64,000 nucleotides of DNA from the NCBI GenBank assembly GCA_037957365.1, contig JARHVA010001189.1:2331501-2395500 (forward strand), read 5' to 3'. Source of the DNA: Torreya grandis. Taxonomy: Eukaryota > Streptophyta > Pinopsida > Cupressales > Taxaceae. How positions within the stretch are numbered: position 1 is the first letter of the stretch; each line of letters opens with the position of its first letter. The notes below the pieces were generated by a model. The model worked only from the letters and a program-made list of their open reading frames with translations. It was not told the origin of the DNA and made no database searches. Below, piece after piece: positions 1 through 12,589 of the stretch. Position numbers and translations under genes: made by a program.

Positions 1-233
1 TGACCTCTAAAGTCTTTCCATCTTACTTTCTTGCATTTAGTTTGTGGGCAGGAACTCATTTCTCCATAATTTATTTATGGGTGTGTTAACCTAAGGTTTC
101 ATCTCACAGCATCATACCAAACCCATTCCATGGAGGCTTATATAAATTGGACACATGATACTAGGATTGTCAGAGGACTATACAACTAGCCTCTCTGATC
201 ATAATAAAAACCTGGTTTAGGTCTTGCTAAACA
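1..233 (+). mobile_element. 3' part of a 5' LTR (element 1), cut by the window edge
   Basis: The segment contains a TATA-like box (TATATAAA at 139-146) and, 57 bases further on, a polyadenylation hexamer AATAAA at 203-208. It ends in GCTAAACA just before a primer-binding-site-like sequence. This TATA, AATAAA, CA-end, PBS order is what the end of a plant LTR shows. Only the right end is present, so it cannot be compared with its partner. The candidate 3' LTR at 17763 shows no clear similarity to it by eye. Confidence 0.4.
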
Positions 234-234
234 T

Positions 235-250
235 TGGACTCTACTAAGAA
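235..250 (+). other. Degenerate primer-binding site of element 1
   Basis: TGGACTCTACTAAGAA resembles the TGGCGACTCTGCTGGGG-type site used by many plant Ty3 elements (tRNA-Arg primed), with the CG lost and several G-to-A changes. It lies directly after the putative LTR end. The match is partial, so this is inference. Confidence 0.35.
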
Positions 251-1849
251 GTACATGATTGGAGTCACTATGCAAATGAATAGACCTTTGCATAGTAATT
301 TAGTAGGTATGAATCCAATTGACATGATTTAACCCTTATATTAGCCACACTTGAGATGATTTAGTGCATTCAAAACTTGTAGATTTTAGTCAACCCCACT
401 TACTATGGAATTTCTTTCCAAATGTCCAGTGTTCCTCACTCTAAGTTCATGCCACATACTAATGCTTAAGAGACAGAGGGGACATAAAAAATCTACCTAC
501 ATTTATACTTTAATTTTTGGATTAACACTTAATTCCTCACAAGGATTGGTATATCCACAGAAGTTTTGGTAGAATCTACACACCCCCATCTCAGTTTTAG
601 GGATAGGATGAGCCATTAGTGTTATTTTTATTTTCATTGATTTATATGTGTGTTTTAGACTAAAATTGTCTATTTTTATTGTCAATTCCAAACCATCACA
701 TTGTTTTCACACCACTTTATCCTAAGATGTGTTACTATGTCTATTTTTTGTCAAACTTTTACCTTGGACTTTTATTCCAAAATTGTTTGTGTCACTTGTT
801 TAAATGGGGCACTATTACATTGCCCATTTCCTCTCAAACATTTGCCTTAGATTTTTGAGTCCAAAACCATTGGTATACCATTTATTTTAAGGAGTATTTT
901 TATGCTACCTAAATTGTTCTAAATCACTTGTCACTTTTGAAACCAAGTTCTGAAACCATTTTTATACCTTTCTTATTTCAAACACATGGTTACACTGCCC
1001 ATTTTGGTCTAGCCTTAGAACATCCAAGTATTTTTACATTAAATTTGAAACTCAACCTTTCAAAGTGAAAATCCTAAACTAATCAATTTTACACCAATGC
1101 CTCATCTAAGTTGGGCTTAACTGGTTTACCTTTTGTATTTAGATTTTGTTACTTGGGTTGATTCCATATTTGATCTAAAAGACCTCCTTGCTTAGACCTA
1201 ATGGTTTTTGTTTGCCTTGTGCCTTATTTGACAATCCTTTTGAGCCAATTTATTTCCACATGCCTTATTTGAAGTTTGTTGTGCCAAGGTCCATTATTCA
1301 AATAGTCTCTTATGAACTAAATATTGAGTCTTAGAGAGCCAACTATTGAATTTCTTTCAAGCCAATTACCTTAGCATTAGATTATTTTATGATTTGTTTT
1401 ATCAAGTTTATCCAAGCCAATTGCCTTAGTTTATATTATTTTTGAGTTCTTGTTTTAGTTATTTATTTTTGAGTCTAGCCTTGTATTTAAAATTAAATGA
1501 TTATAATTGCCTTTGGGAAAATTATTATTATCCTTTGATCATAGTTCATAATTATTCTACCTTATCTACATACTTTAATCACTAATTATAACCACCTTTG
1601 GTCAAATTAGTACCTTAGCCATAGATGATTTTTGAGCTTGTGTTAACTTTGTCACTAATTACAAACACCTTTGGGCAAATCAGTATCATTTTTTAGACTG
1701 GTTTCAAGTTTATTTTGTCTTTATTATTGCCTAGTTTAGTTGTTTTACCCTTTGGGCCTCTTTTACAGATTCAAAGGTTGTTTATTTTTAGAACTCAGTT
1801 ATTTATGACCTTTTCAACCTTTGATTTTCATGAGACCTAGCTATAGATC
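251..1849 (+). other. Long untranslated leader of element 1
   Basis: There is no coding signal here; all frames are closed. The sequence is T-rich on this strand. It repeats short phrases (for example CAAGCCAATTACCTTAG-like strings near 1360 and 1420) and contains three copies of the hairpin module described separately. The position between primer-binding site and gag fits a retroelement leader. Confidence 0.45.
1496..1684 (+). repeat. Hairpin module H1, cluster 1 (3 units)
   Basis: Units at 1496-1528, 1581-1611 and 1653-1684 share the core ATAACCACCTTTGGGCAAA (variants) between inverted arms. The second unit pairs ACTAATT with AATTAGT perfectly; the first and third each carry one wobble or mismatch. 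The same module recurs at 10941 and 17142. Confidence 0.75.
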
Positions 1850-4800
1850 CAAACACGCCTCATTACACATGTAATAGGACTATGTATAATCCATATTATG
1901 AGAACTGTGTGACCAATGACCCTTTTGTTCAAGAGTCATATAACTATGTAGCTTATGAGATGGATCCTTATCTATCGTATAATTTTCCATATGTTGAACA
2001 AAGTTTAAATCCATTAACATAGTATTTAATGGCTACACCTTCTTATCTGAGCCAAAAACTAGAGCAAATAGCGTAGTACCTTGCTCAAATTATGCCTAAC
2101 ATTAAACAAAGCCAACAATAAGAGCCCTCCTATGTTATGACACCAATATAGACAAGCTATGATCTGTAATTGTTTGATCATCATTTGTTAGATAACAAAG
2201 ATGAAATTCTCATCAGAGCCATTGAAGTAGGAGCCAACTTTCTGCTAGACTTCCTACATGAAGTTTGAGTAGTTTTATTAGAAATCCTAGTAATGCACCT
2301 CAAATCTAATTATTCAAATAGTCATCAACTAGTTATAGTCAATATTTACTCCAAACATCATAGTAGAACCAAATTAAACTTAAAAAATGGAAAGGCCCTA
2401 TGGACAAACAAATAAAATAGGTACAAAAATCATACTAAAACTATCTTAGCCTAGCTTGTAATCTTAATGCAAGTGTTTTTTCTAACATGATACTTATTGT
2501 GATACCTCTATCAATAGGACAAAAAATGGATGTTTTACACTATGCAAACTAAAACATATACCCATTTAGTAAAATCACACTGGTTGGTGACATGTTTAAT
2601 GTGCCCATTTTGATTGAAGAGACTGTCACTCAAATGGAAGACATCACTCAAACTATTATGGATAGCATGCAAGTGAATTCTAATTTGAACCAAAATGGGT
2701 CTAATTAACCACTGAGAAATTCACATCAAATTCTTCAAAATAATGCCATGAGTGGATTGTAACAATAAGGGATAGGTACACCTACTTCTAAAAATTAACA
2801 AACAACCTCCACTCCTCAACTAATTACTTCCTCGAGTGTGCAACAGGGAAAAAGGAACCAATAATAGACCAACTTACTAGCACAATAAGTGTAGAACACT
2901 ATACCACCTCAATAGGGGGTATTAAATGTTCTACCATAAAAAAGATAGAACAATATACCTCAATAATCATAAATTTTTCTAAATACATAACGTATTTATA
3001 TTGGTTAGAAAGTCCCAATTGGTTAACAACAACAAATTATAAACCCCCAATAATTGCCTAATGAACAAGTGACTATCCAATAACAAGTGTTCAACAAAAA
3101 ATAAGTTTTTTATGTATAACAAGTACTAGGTGCTTGGTAATAGTTTCCTTTCACCCAATGGGTATCGTGGTGCAATATGGATCCAACTTTCAACACCTCC
3201 AACAATAGGGTTCTATTCAACAACATGTTCCCTATATACTTTAGGGTTTGACAAGTAGGCAGTAATTTCCCTCACAAACCTAGTAATAACAACACATCCC
3301 ATAGAGCCAAATTCCATTACCATAGCCACAATTCACTAGCCAAAGTTATGTATCCAATCTAAACCAAAATATGTTTCAATAGTAGAGTATTTCCTATCCA
3401 CAATATAACCTTAATGCACGGATATGTATACCTAGTCATATAAATAATTCAACCAACATTTGACAATATGCCTACCCCGATCAAGGTAATCAACCATTGA
3501 TCATGTAGCCCTAACAACAAAAAACCACTCTATCTAATTTCCTTGCCCAAGAGTTACAATAGATGAAGGATACAATTCATGTTATACAGATCAAAAAATA
3601 AACAAAGAAATTCAAACTAACTGAAATATGCTCTTATCCATTTTAACATGGAGTACTTGTAAATGCCATTTCCATCAATTTATGAACCACCCAAATTTGA
3701 CAAATACAAAAGGTAAAGGTGACCTTAAAAAACATCTAAAATCATTCTTTGTTTTTTGAATCCAGTGGAATATAGTGACATATACTTGCTTCTACTCTTT
3801 CCAAGGAGTCTAGCCGAATAAGCCTTAGAATGGATTTTGAAATTATTGAAGAATTTTGTATCTAAATTCAATGATATTTTAGAGAAGTTCATATATCATT
3901 TGACATATAATCTCAAACATGATATTACAATTATGGATTTAGTCCAAGATAAATACAAGAATGGTGAAAGTTTCACTGCATACTTGCAATGTTGGAGAGC
4001 ATTAATGAGTTAGTTTACTCATAATGTACCAGATAAGTAGTTAGCCATAATATTTATCAAGATCCTACATAGTGACATATCTTACTATCTTGATCTATAA
4101 TGTGCTCACACATTTAAATATGTTATAGAGAAAGGAATATGGATTGAGAAGGCCCTTCTTAATAAATGCATAATCAAGCTATCTTCTTCCAACCAAAGCT
4201 AGAATTGATCAACATCAAGGCCAGCAAAACCAAAACTAAACCAAGGCCAGAACCATAATCAAAACCTAATTCAAATATTAGCTTTAACACCACTTCAAAC
4301 TAAAAAAAATAAGATGCTCAAACCCTATAATCTTAATAAGAATGTCGTTGGCAATGGAGTCACTAAATCATGCCATGTTCAGACAATGTAAACATCGGTT
4401 GTCCATTTATCTCCACCCACTCAGTAACCACCACCTCTATACATTCAACTATGACCTCCACAAAACCAACATCCATAGAATAAAAACCAATTGTAAGCCC
4501 CTCCCCCAATGAGAAGACCACCCATTGCTTTATAATTCAATAACCTTAATGAGCCTATTGAATTTGTGTTCCAAATATTGGTTTAGGAAAATATGATCAA
4601 TTGGCCAATACCAAAGCCATTTCTTGAAGGAATTCATTTCTTGATTGGTACAAGGAACATGAATTTTTTTAGTACCATCACATTAGAGTATATTCCATAT
4701 GATGGTATATCCAACTCAGGTATTTGATTGAGAATATGCTAGAAAATAGAGAGATGTAAAGAGACACCCATGTCCCTATGACCAATTGTAACTTGGGTAT

Positions 4801-5300
4801 CTACTAGAATCCATTTCCCCAACATAAAAATAACAACTAGTAATAGTACCAATAATAGTAATAACAATGGCACAACCCCATTATAAAAACAATAGTAACA
4901 ATTCTAGCCATAACAACAATAGTAAAATGGTCAAAACCAAGGGCAAACTAACCAAACCAACCAAAGAGGCCATCATATCATTATGTATACCTATAATAAT
5001 GTTTTAGGACATGTTTCAGGTACTCATATTGCCATGATCACCATAACCATTGGCCAACTACCAATATACCTAGACCTTCACTAATAATGCCTATCAGTCG
5101 ATCAATACCTACCAACCTCATTATGTCAGTAATTTTTCTTCAGACTATGTTAGTAGTCAGGCTCAATACCACCCTAGAATTATAATTCTAGGCCTCATTA
5201 CCTAGTTAGCCAACTACCAAACCCAAGTGCCAGATCATTTTTTAATCACAACTTGACAAGTTAAGGTCACTATCAAAAGATTGTAGCTAAATACTACCAA
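1850..5300 (+). pseudogene. gag: Ty3/gypsy gag pseudogene
   Basis: Gag is the structural polyprotein that builds the cytoplasmic virus-like particle. The N-terminal part (1850-2270) is tyrosine- and glutamine-rich, with TAG or TAA at many expected glutamines. The central retrotransposon-gag fold is readable at about 3640-4170: an EPPKFDKY-like start, then DLVQDKYKNGESFTAYLQCW, and W/L-rich helices. A proline- and glutamine-rich tail follows at 4170-4660, including NLNEPIEFVFQILVQENMI, a motif typical of the linker before the gag zinc knuckle in plant Ty3 elements. Asn-rich low-complexity sequence fills 4800-5000. Stops and frameshifts are everywhere, so no protein can be made. The family is firm; the exact limits are not. 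Confidence 0.7.
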
Positions 5301-5329
5301 TGAGCCCATTCAGCCTTCTATGCCTATCA

Positions 5330-5880
5330 AAAATAAACCAACTAACAAAACTGAGGGGAAAACTTATGATATTGTAGAGTGGGTAAAAAATACACATGTG
5401 CATATATCCATCATGGATTTATAATGTACATCAAGCATTCACAAAGACATCATGAATGATTAATTGAACCAATCCCTTATGCTAGATAATGTCATTCTAA
5501 ATAAATTCCAAGCCAAGGTAGGACACATGGCCCTAGCCAATGTCTTACCTTTGACTAAAGTGACATGTCATCCTTGGTCCCTCTACATAATAACCTATTG
5601 TACATTAAGGTCAGTATAATGAACCATATATTTAAATGCATCCTTGTAGATGGTGGTTCAATCCTCAACATTATGTCTCTAAATTTGGTCAAATATCTTG
5701 GATATATAGAAGTCAACTCACAACTAGATACCATCATTATCAAGGCATATGATAACAAAGAAAAAGAATCTCCTGGTAATATTAGCTTGTCAGTGGTCAT
5801 TGGGACTTTGACCCATTATACTTTATGCCATGTTTTATATTTGGAACTATCTTATAATTTTTTATTAAGCTAACTTTGGA
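5330..5880 (+). pseudogene. Ty3/gypsy aspartic protease domain (decayed)
   Basis: Retropepsin cleaves the gag-pol polyprotein inside the particle. Upstream, YDIVEWVKNTHVHISIM and KDIMND resemble the conserved pre-protease region of plant Ty3 elements. The 102-residue open stretch at 5565-5873 contains the active-site region ILVDGGSILNIMS, where DGGS stands for the retropepsin D-T/S-G, then a YLGY turn, the IIIKAYD strand and the C-terminal hydrophobic LELSYNFLLS. The usual LGRPW motif that should follow is lost at a stop. The catalytic Asp is still present. Stops upstream separate the domain from gag. Confidence 0.8.
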
Positions 5881-6950
5881 TCTATGAAATCAGGGAGATA
5901 CCTTCCATGTTTCATTAGTATATAAAATTTCCACATTCAGGAATGGAAGTAACTATACCAATTGATCTATAGCCATATTAGTATTGTAAATGCCTTGAGG
6001 CCAAATATAAAATCTATAATATCAATTTGGATTGAATCTTATGCCCAAATATGACATAGAAAGAGCCAAAAAGGGAAAATCCATTGAATCATGACCAAAA
6101 CCTAACTGCATTAACCTAGAAAGCTTAGTTTATACCTCAACCATGACTCTAGAAGACATTTCCAACCACTTTTATATAAATGACAAAGGTCTAGAGAATA
6201 TATTACCCATAATGCATTCCATATTGCCAAATTTCCAAAAAATCCAAAATCTTATAGGAGACTTAAGGCCAAAACCACTCATATGGAGTGGCAAACCAAG
6301 AGAAAATCTCAGCTAAATAAGCCCATTATTTTCAAACCAATCTCTAGCCTAGAACAAGACCCCTTAGTCAAAGATGATTCATAGCTTTACACTGATGAGT
6401 TAGCTGATTGTCACCAAAGCACAAAATATCATATTCTTAATTGGATTATGGATCACTTAGCTTATAAAAGTAGAGGCTTGGGACTACATCAACAAGGTAT
6501 GATCAAACCAGTCCCAATGACCAAGTACAATAGAACCCATGATATTGGATTTGAACCACCTAAGGGTGACCCTACATACCTTATTTGCATTCCAACACCA
6601 TTGAATAGTGAAGATGATGTCGATAGTGACATAAGGTCTGATTATAGCATCTATGATGACCTTTTTGCTATAAATTTGTTTAACCCCCATGCCATTTGCA
6701 TTATTAACCCTATTTATCAACCTTTGTCATTAACCCTTTACCATCCACATTTGATAAATTGGGACCAACAAGAGTCAACAATGTTATTAGATGAATTTGA
6801 AAATAATGAGGCCATATGTGACTTTCTGGGATTGAGGAGTCACATTCCTATTGGAGATCACAAGCAAGGATTTTATATTAGATTAGACCCTACCACCTAT
6901 TTTTTAGATTGGGTGAACTTCCCTAAACAAAAAGAAAAAGAAAATTAAAC
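5881..6950 (+). pseudogene. Protease-RT linker with G-patch-like motif
   Basis: 5881-6440 is closed in all frames. 6448-6948 is open for 166 residues. Its first 37 residues (LAYKSRGLGLHQQGMIKPV, then the DIGFEP turn) match the glycine-patch pattern found between protease and RT in several plant Ty3 polyproteins, where it is thought to bind RNA or protein partners. The remainder is acidic and unrecognised. I read it as part of pol and not as an independent gene, because it lies in the expected place and ends just before the RT domain. Confidence 0.55.
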
Positions 6951-7196
6951 ACTGAGGCCTAAAAGTGAAAACCTCTTTTAGGTGCTTTTTGACTAGGGAA
7001 AAAGTAAAGAGAAAGGCAAGTCTCTTGGTGAAAACTAGTTTCTAACACCATTAGATGGGGATGTTCACCTCTCTTCCTATGAAACATAGGATACCTATAG
7101 TCCAAAGCCTATTTATGGATTAGAGATTAATACTGAGGAGTGGCAAGCTTTTATATAGATATTTAAGAGTGACCTAAATTATTTATTTCATGGCCT

Positions 7197-8870
7197 TTGC
7201 TAGCATTAAGAGATTCTAATTTATCCTACTTAGGAGAATTAGATGAGCCAATCTGGATAGATTACTTTTCCATTACTAACCAATTTACCTCCTTGCTAAA
7301 TATTTTAGATGATAGTTCTACACTTCTTGTGAAAGACACTTTAGAGGTCAAATTTGGAACTACGGAGGATCCAAAGTGGATTAAACTAGGCACATACCTC
7401 ACTAAGGAGAAACATTAAGTTTTTATCCCTTCTAAGGGAGTTTGTTGACATATTTTCATAGGCTTATTCAGACATGCCAGGCTTGGACCCCACCTTATTT
7501 ATACACCAACTCATTATACATCCTGATGTCAAACCCACTAAATAGAAGTTGTGCAAGATGCATCCTTATATTATTGTGGTAGTCAAGAAAGAGTTGGAGA
7601 AACTCTTAGATGTAAGATGCCTTAGGTCGGTCAACTATTCAGAATGGATTTCAAACATTGTACTAGTGAGAAAGAAACCATAAGGTATCAAAATCTACAC
7701 TAATTTTAGAGATATCAATAAAGCCTACCTAAAATATGACTTTCTTTTTCCTAACATTGACATGATAGTTGCTCAATGGTTGAATATTAAATTTTTCTCT
7801 TATGAAGGAATTTTTAGGGTATAAGTAGATCAGAATTGCACTAAAATACCAATACAAGACAACATTTACCACTCTATAGGGAATGTTTTTTTATTAGGTG
7901 ATGTCAATTGGACTTAAGAATGTAGGGGACACATAGCAAAGAGCCATGATAGTGATTTTCCATGATATGATGCATGACATCATTATGGACTATGTCGATG
8001 ACATCCTAGGTAAATCAAAGACCCATGCCAATCATCCAACCATACTACAAATAATCTTTGAGAGACTTCATGAGTACAATATCAGGGTTAATCCAAACAA
8101 ATGTGTATTTGGCATAACTTATGGTAAACTGTTAGGCTTTATTATCTCTTAAAGGGGAATTAAAGTTGACCCAGCCAAAGTTCATGCAATTACATAAATG
8201 TCACCACCATCTACCTTAAAGTATCTCCATAGTTTATAGGGCAAGATACAATCTATCTGATGCTTCATATCATAGTTAGCTAATAAATTCCATTTGTTTA
8301 TGCACTTACTAAAGAAGGGCATTACATTTTCATGGAATGAAGAATGCTATAAATAATTTGATCATGTTAAGTAATATATTTCCAACCCACCTATTTTATT
8401 GCCACCCACATCAAACAAGTCATTGCTACTTTACTTATTAGTGACTGAAAATCCCCTGGGGACACGTTTGGCACAACACAATGAATAATGTAAAGGGCAT
8501 GTTATGTATTATCTGAACTACACATAGGTCACATATAAACACATTTATATGTTAATTGAAAAACCCTATTTAGCAATGGTTTTCACATCCCAAAAGTTAC
8601 ATTATTACATGTTAAACAACAATACTATTGTTATTGCCAAAGTACATCCACTCAATTATCTACTTTCTAAATCAGCTCTATAGGGCCTAATGGTAAAATG
8701 GATCATGCTATTGAGTGAGTTTGAAATTTAATATGCCAATTAGAAGGCCATTAAGGGGCAAGTACTCTTAAATTAGCTTGTAGAATCTCCTCTTCAAGAT
8801 ACTCAAGCCCTTACATTTGGATTTTTAGATAAGGCCATTATGACTGCCGAAGAAGTAGAAACACCTTCTA
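7197..8870 (+). pseudogene. pol: Ty3/gypsy reverse transcriptase (decayed)
   Basis: RT copies the element RNA into DNA. Readable motifs in order: the pre-RT acidic stretch at 7197-7418; ending in a DMPGLDP motif at about 7470; the KKELEKLL helix; SEWISNIVLVRKKP then the FRDINKAYLKYDF motif at 7590-7745; PNIDMIV; and the catalytic box MDYVDDILGKSKTH at 7985-8030 with both Asp residues kept. After it come the thumb motif NPNKCVFG and GFIIS at 8090-8150 and the connection region (ITFSWNEEC, LLYLLVTENPLGT) to about 8470. There are many in-frame stops, for instance TAA in KP*GIK where Gln or Asn is usual, so the gene is dead even though the YVDD box survives. Confidence 0.85.
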
Positions 8871-9300
8871 AGGCTAAATAGTGGAAGATGTACTTTGATG
8901 GTTCATTTACAACTAATGGATCAAGGGTCAGAATATTATTTATTATGCCATAAGGGGATCTCACTCCTAAGTCATTTCATATTGGATTTCCCTGTACCAA
9001 TAACATGATTGAGTATGAATCACTCATTGCAGGGCCTCATCAAGTAATACAGTAGAACATTCAGTAGTTACTGGTACACGGTGATTCTTATCTAATCATC
9101 AATCAATTCATAGACCAATACATGAGAAGAATTTGGTACCCTATAAATACATGGTCAATACTCTCAAGTAGCATATTGTTAACCTTCAATTTGAAAGAAT
9201 ACCTTGATCTAATAATTGAATAACTAATGTTATGGCCTATATTGGCTCCATGATTCAGAGCATAGATAGAGTAAGGGATTATCAGTTTCTTGTTGAACAT
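8870..9300 (+). pseudogene. Ty3/gypsy RNase H domain (decayed)
   Basis: RNase H removes the RNA template during reverse transcription. WKMYFDGSFTTNGS at about 8881 is the conserved start with the first catalytic Asp. FPCTNNMIEYESLIAG at about 8990 carries the catalytic Glu, and LLVHGDSYLIINQF at about 9070 the second catalytic Asp region. This pattern (FDGS, NN..EYE, GDS) is that of the RNase H that follows RT in plant Ty3 pol. Three or more stops disrupt it. Confidence 0.8.
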
Positions 9301-9399
9301 CTCTTAGTATTGGCTTGTGAACAATCAACCATCAAGATGTTTTGTGAAATTTTTGGTCCCACATCTCCCTAGTAGTCAAGCATATATGCCTATCTTTAA

Positions 9400-10640
9400 T
9401 ACCAAACTATTACTCCCAATTTATCACATAAAAAAAGAAGCCTTCACCCATTAAGCCTCTTGTTATACCCTAATTAGACCAACCTTGTACCATAGAAGCT
9501 ATGATGGAACTCTACTTTGTTGTTTACCTTTGATAGAATTTGGACTTGCATTAACGGAAGTTCATGGAGGAGTGTGTGGATCCCATACTAGTAGGGTAAT
9601 CTTAGCCAAAAAGTTACTACGTACTAGATATTACTAGCTAAATATGGAAGTAGGTGTAGTTGCATATGTGAAGAGGTGTGTGAAGTGTCAAAAACCATGT
9701 TAATTTAATTCATGCTCCACCCAAGATACTTAAACCATTGATAACTTCATGACCATTCTCAATGTGGGTACTCGACCTCGTATGAAAGATCAATCCTACA
9801 TCCTTTGATGGCCATAAACACATCCTAACTACTATTGAATACTACACTAAGTGGGTGGAAGCCATTTCTCTCACTTACATCATTGATAAGCAAACATCTA
9901 AATTCATATTCAACCACCTCATCCATCATTATGGCATCCCCTTTGATATTATATCCAATAATAATAGATCATCTAAAAACAAAGATATGAAAGCAATTTA
10001 TACCCAATACCACATCAAACAACATTTCTCTACCACCTACTACCCATAAATCAATGACCAAGTTGAGGCTTCTAATAAAACCATTTTTAATATTCTAAAG
10101 AAGATTGTCAATAACACTAGTAGTAATTGGCACTTATAGTTATTTAATACCCTCTAGGCATACCGTACCACATTTCATAATCCAACAAGTGTTACACCCT
10201 ATTTACTTGTTTATGGCACTGAGGCCATTTTTCCTATCTAGGTCAAATTGCCTTCTCTCCAAATTTCACTATAACATATCATCGATGATGAGGACTATAG
10301 AGTAGCTCACTTTCAATAGCTAGACTTACTTATAGAAAATGTTTGGCCACCTTGAATAATCTTTAGGCTTATCAAAATATATTCAAAGGCCAATATAATA
10401 GGTACATTAGGCATCATGAATTTAAGATTCATGACCTAGTGTTAAAATAGAATTAGAATAATGTCAATGCTAAAACAAAGAAAAAAAGAAAGTTCCAACC
10501 AAATTGGATAGGGCCCTATATAGTTATTTCTAACCATGGTTCTTGAGCGTACAGGCTCACCATGCCAGAAGGAGATGAACTTGTTGAACTGATGAGCATA
10601 ATACACTTCAAATGTTTTTACACTTGAGGGAATTGAATTA
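9400..10640 (+). pseudogene. Ty3/gypsy integrase (decayed)
   Basis: Integrase inserts the cDNA into the chromosome. The zinc-binding HHCC region is at about 9550-9710: EVHGGVCGSHTSR, then the VKRCVKCQ knuckle. The catalytic core follows at 9740-10100, with WVEAISL (in a short open frame at 9855-10049) and HYGIPFDIISNNN around the second acidic position, where the expected Asp reads Asn. A YHLL/YYP-then-INDQVEASNKT region carries the third acidic residue in another frame. The C-terminal domain at 10490-10625 reads KFQPNWIGPYIVISNHGS and MPEGDELVELMSIIHFKCFY, as in plant Ty3 polyproteins. Frameshifts and stops throughout. Confidence 0.8.
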
Positions 10641-10940
10641 TTGTCTACAATGATCATTTAAGTTATGCCACATTATGCCTATCATTTTGTATTATACCCC
10701 TATACCATTATATCATGCCATTAACCCTTCACCAGCCAGTTCTTTTTACCTAACCCTACCTATCATGTTTGACCTTGCTTCTAATTCATTTGTACTTCAG
10801 GCATGTTTATTGGTTGATGACATATTAAATTCTAGTAGTTGTTTCAAATTTAAATGTTTGAATGGTAGTATATGAAAGCAATATGATAGTGGTCTTAACA
10901 ATTGCATCCTTCATTTGTTTTTAAGTTTTAAACTTGTGAT

Positions 10941-11027
10941 ACTAATTATAACCACCTATGAGAAAATTAGTACCATTATCCTTTTATCTTCCTTTCCTAA
11001 TTATAATCACCTATGGAAAAATTAGGA
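10941..11027 (+). repeat. Hairpin module H1, cluster 2 (2 units)
   Basis: Units at 10941-10971 and 10995-11027. The first pairs ACTAATT with AATTAGT and the second TCCTAATT with AATTAGGA, both perfect. The shared loop core is ATAACCACCTATG-like. The two different perfect stems around one core are compensatory. Confidence 0.8.
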
Positions 11028-11227
11028 TAAACAATTTTACCATGTATTGTCACATCACCTTGCCATTATTGTTGCCATTTACCTTGTAATTTACCCATAC
11101 CTAATTTTTTTGGTACTTAGTCAAATGCCTTTTGTGTAGGCAGAACTAAAGTGACTTGAGGTCATGTGGGACTATGTAAGTAGTGCTCTATTTATATAAA
11201 GGTCAGTTTAGTCACCTCTTTGCCATG

Positions 11228-11894
11228 CTCTTGTCATTTTGTGAGCATTTTAAGATTGAACACTCTCACTATTTTGTGAGTTGGACTAATTTGTATCTCA
11301 AAATTCTCTATCGAATTAAGATGCCTAGAAATTTTCAAAAATATTTGAAATGGTTTGAAAACCCCTAAACATTTATAAAAGACCTAAGAAAAACCTAAAA
11401 ATTACAAAATCATGAAAATTGGCTTAGAATTTCCATGCAGCATACAAACTGCCAATTTTTTTTGGGATGGTCTTTCTTATCTATCCAGTTTCATTTATAA
11501 GCCACCTTGGCCTTTTCTCTCTCATTTTTGGGAGAACTACATCAGGCTAAGGTCCACACCAACTATGTAGATAACACTTGAATACATGGGGTATGTCAAT
11601 TAGCTTGACCACCTTACTTTATTTTTTGACCACTTCTTTACTTTAACTATTTCTAGGACTTCTAACTATTTCACAAGTAACCACTTGTCATTTAGTTTCC
11701 CCATCCTTATTGGCCTTAGTTATACACTTTCACTATTTTTTAAGTTAGTGTTGTGAGAATTATACATTAAAAGTTTGATTCATTAATGACCACTTGGATT
11801 TTCTTGTGCTCTCATCATTTTACAAGTTATTTCTATTTAAACTCTCTCACCATTTTGTAAGTAACCTCAATTTACGCTCTCACCATTTTGTGAG
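11228..11894 (+). repeat. Hairpin module H2 (about 6 units)
   Basis: The unit CTCTCACCATTTTGTGAG forms a CTCAC/GTGAG stem with a six-base loop. Good copies lie at 11263-11280 and 11877-11894; variants at 11228-11245, about 11728, about 11809 and 11844-11861. Spacing is irregular (35 to 450 bases). Confidence 0.6.
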
Positions 11895-12305
11895 CTCATT
11901 CTCATTCCAAGCCTTAGATGTAGTAAACACTATGAAATACCAATTTAGTTCATTAGTGTATACTTATATTTTAACTTTTAGTTTTATTTTATCCTAAAAC
12001 ATGCTCTCATGCTTGCATGATTTATCTATGTTGACATTTCATGACTGTGAGCATCATCCCCCTCTTTTATTATGCACTCATTGTTTTCTGAGATCATTCC
12101 CATTTTCCTTTACAAGTCAATCATGTTTTTATCGTCAGCATTTTCTTCTATACCATATCCTAAGAAAACTATATTTGGCTTAAAGTTTATGTTGGATCTG
12201 ATGTCCATGGAACTATGTAGGCAGCATCTACTTGCCTAGTGCATCTAGAGTTAGCTCAGCTACCCATTCCTTTTCTTCTATTCCCCCCATTTTATTTATT
12301 TATAT

Positions 12306-12431
12306 CATTGTCTCATATAGCCTAAGGGCAATGTTTTCCATCTTGTCTGTGTCATTGTTCTTGATAGCCAAGGGGTAGTTGTTATCCATCTTATTTATGT
12401 CATTGTTTTGTATAGCCTAGGGGAAACAATG
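12306..12431 (+). repeat. Hairpin module H3 (3 units)
   Basis: Each unit has the core ATAGCCTAGGGG (variants) between CATTG-type arms. 12306-12333 pairs CATTG with CAATG; 12401-12431 pairs CATTGTTT with AAACAATG; 12352-12383 is a weaker copy. Spacing is about 45-50 bases. Confidence 0.6.
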
Positions 12432-12589
12432 TGTCATTTGTTCATGTTATTTTACCTATGTTATTACTACCAAGCTTAGGGGTCACCCTGTCACCAAGAG
12501 TAACACCTCTATTACACATACATGAATAATTTGTTTTTTATTTGTAATAACACTATGATTAACCATTGTTTGTGTATTACCATTTGTTT

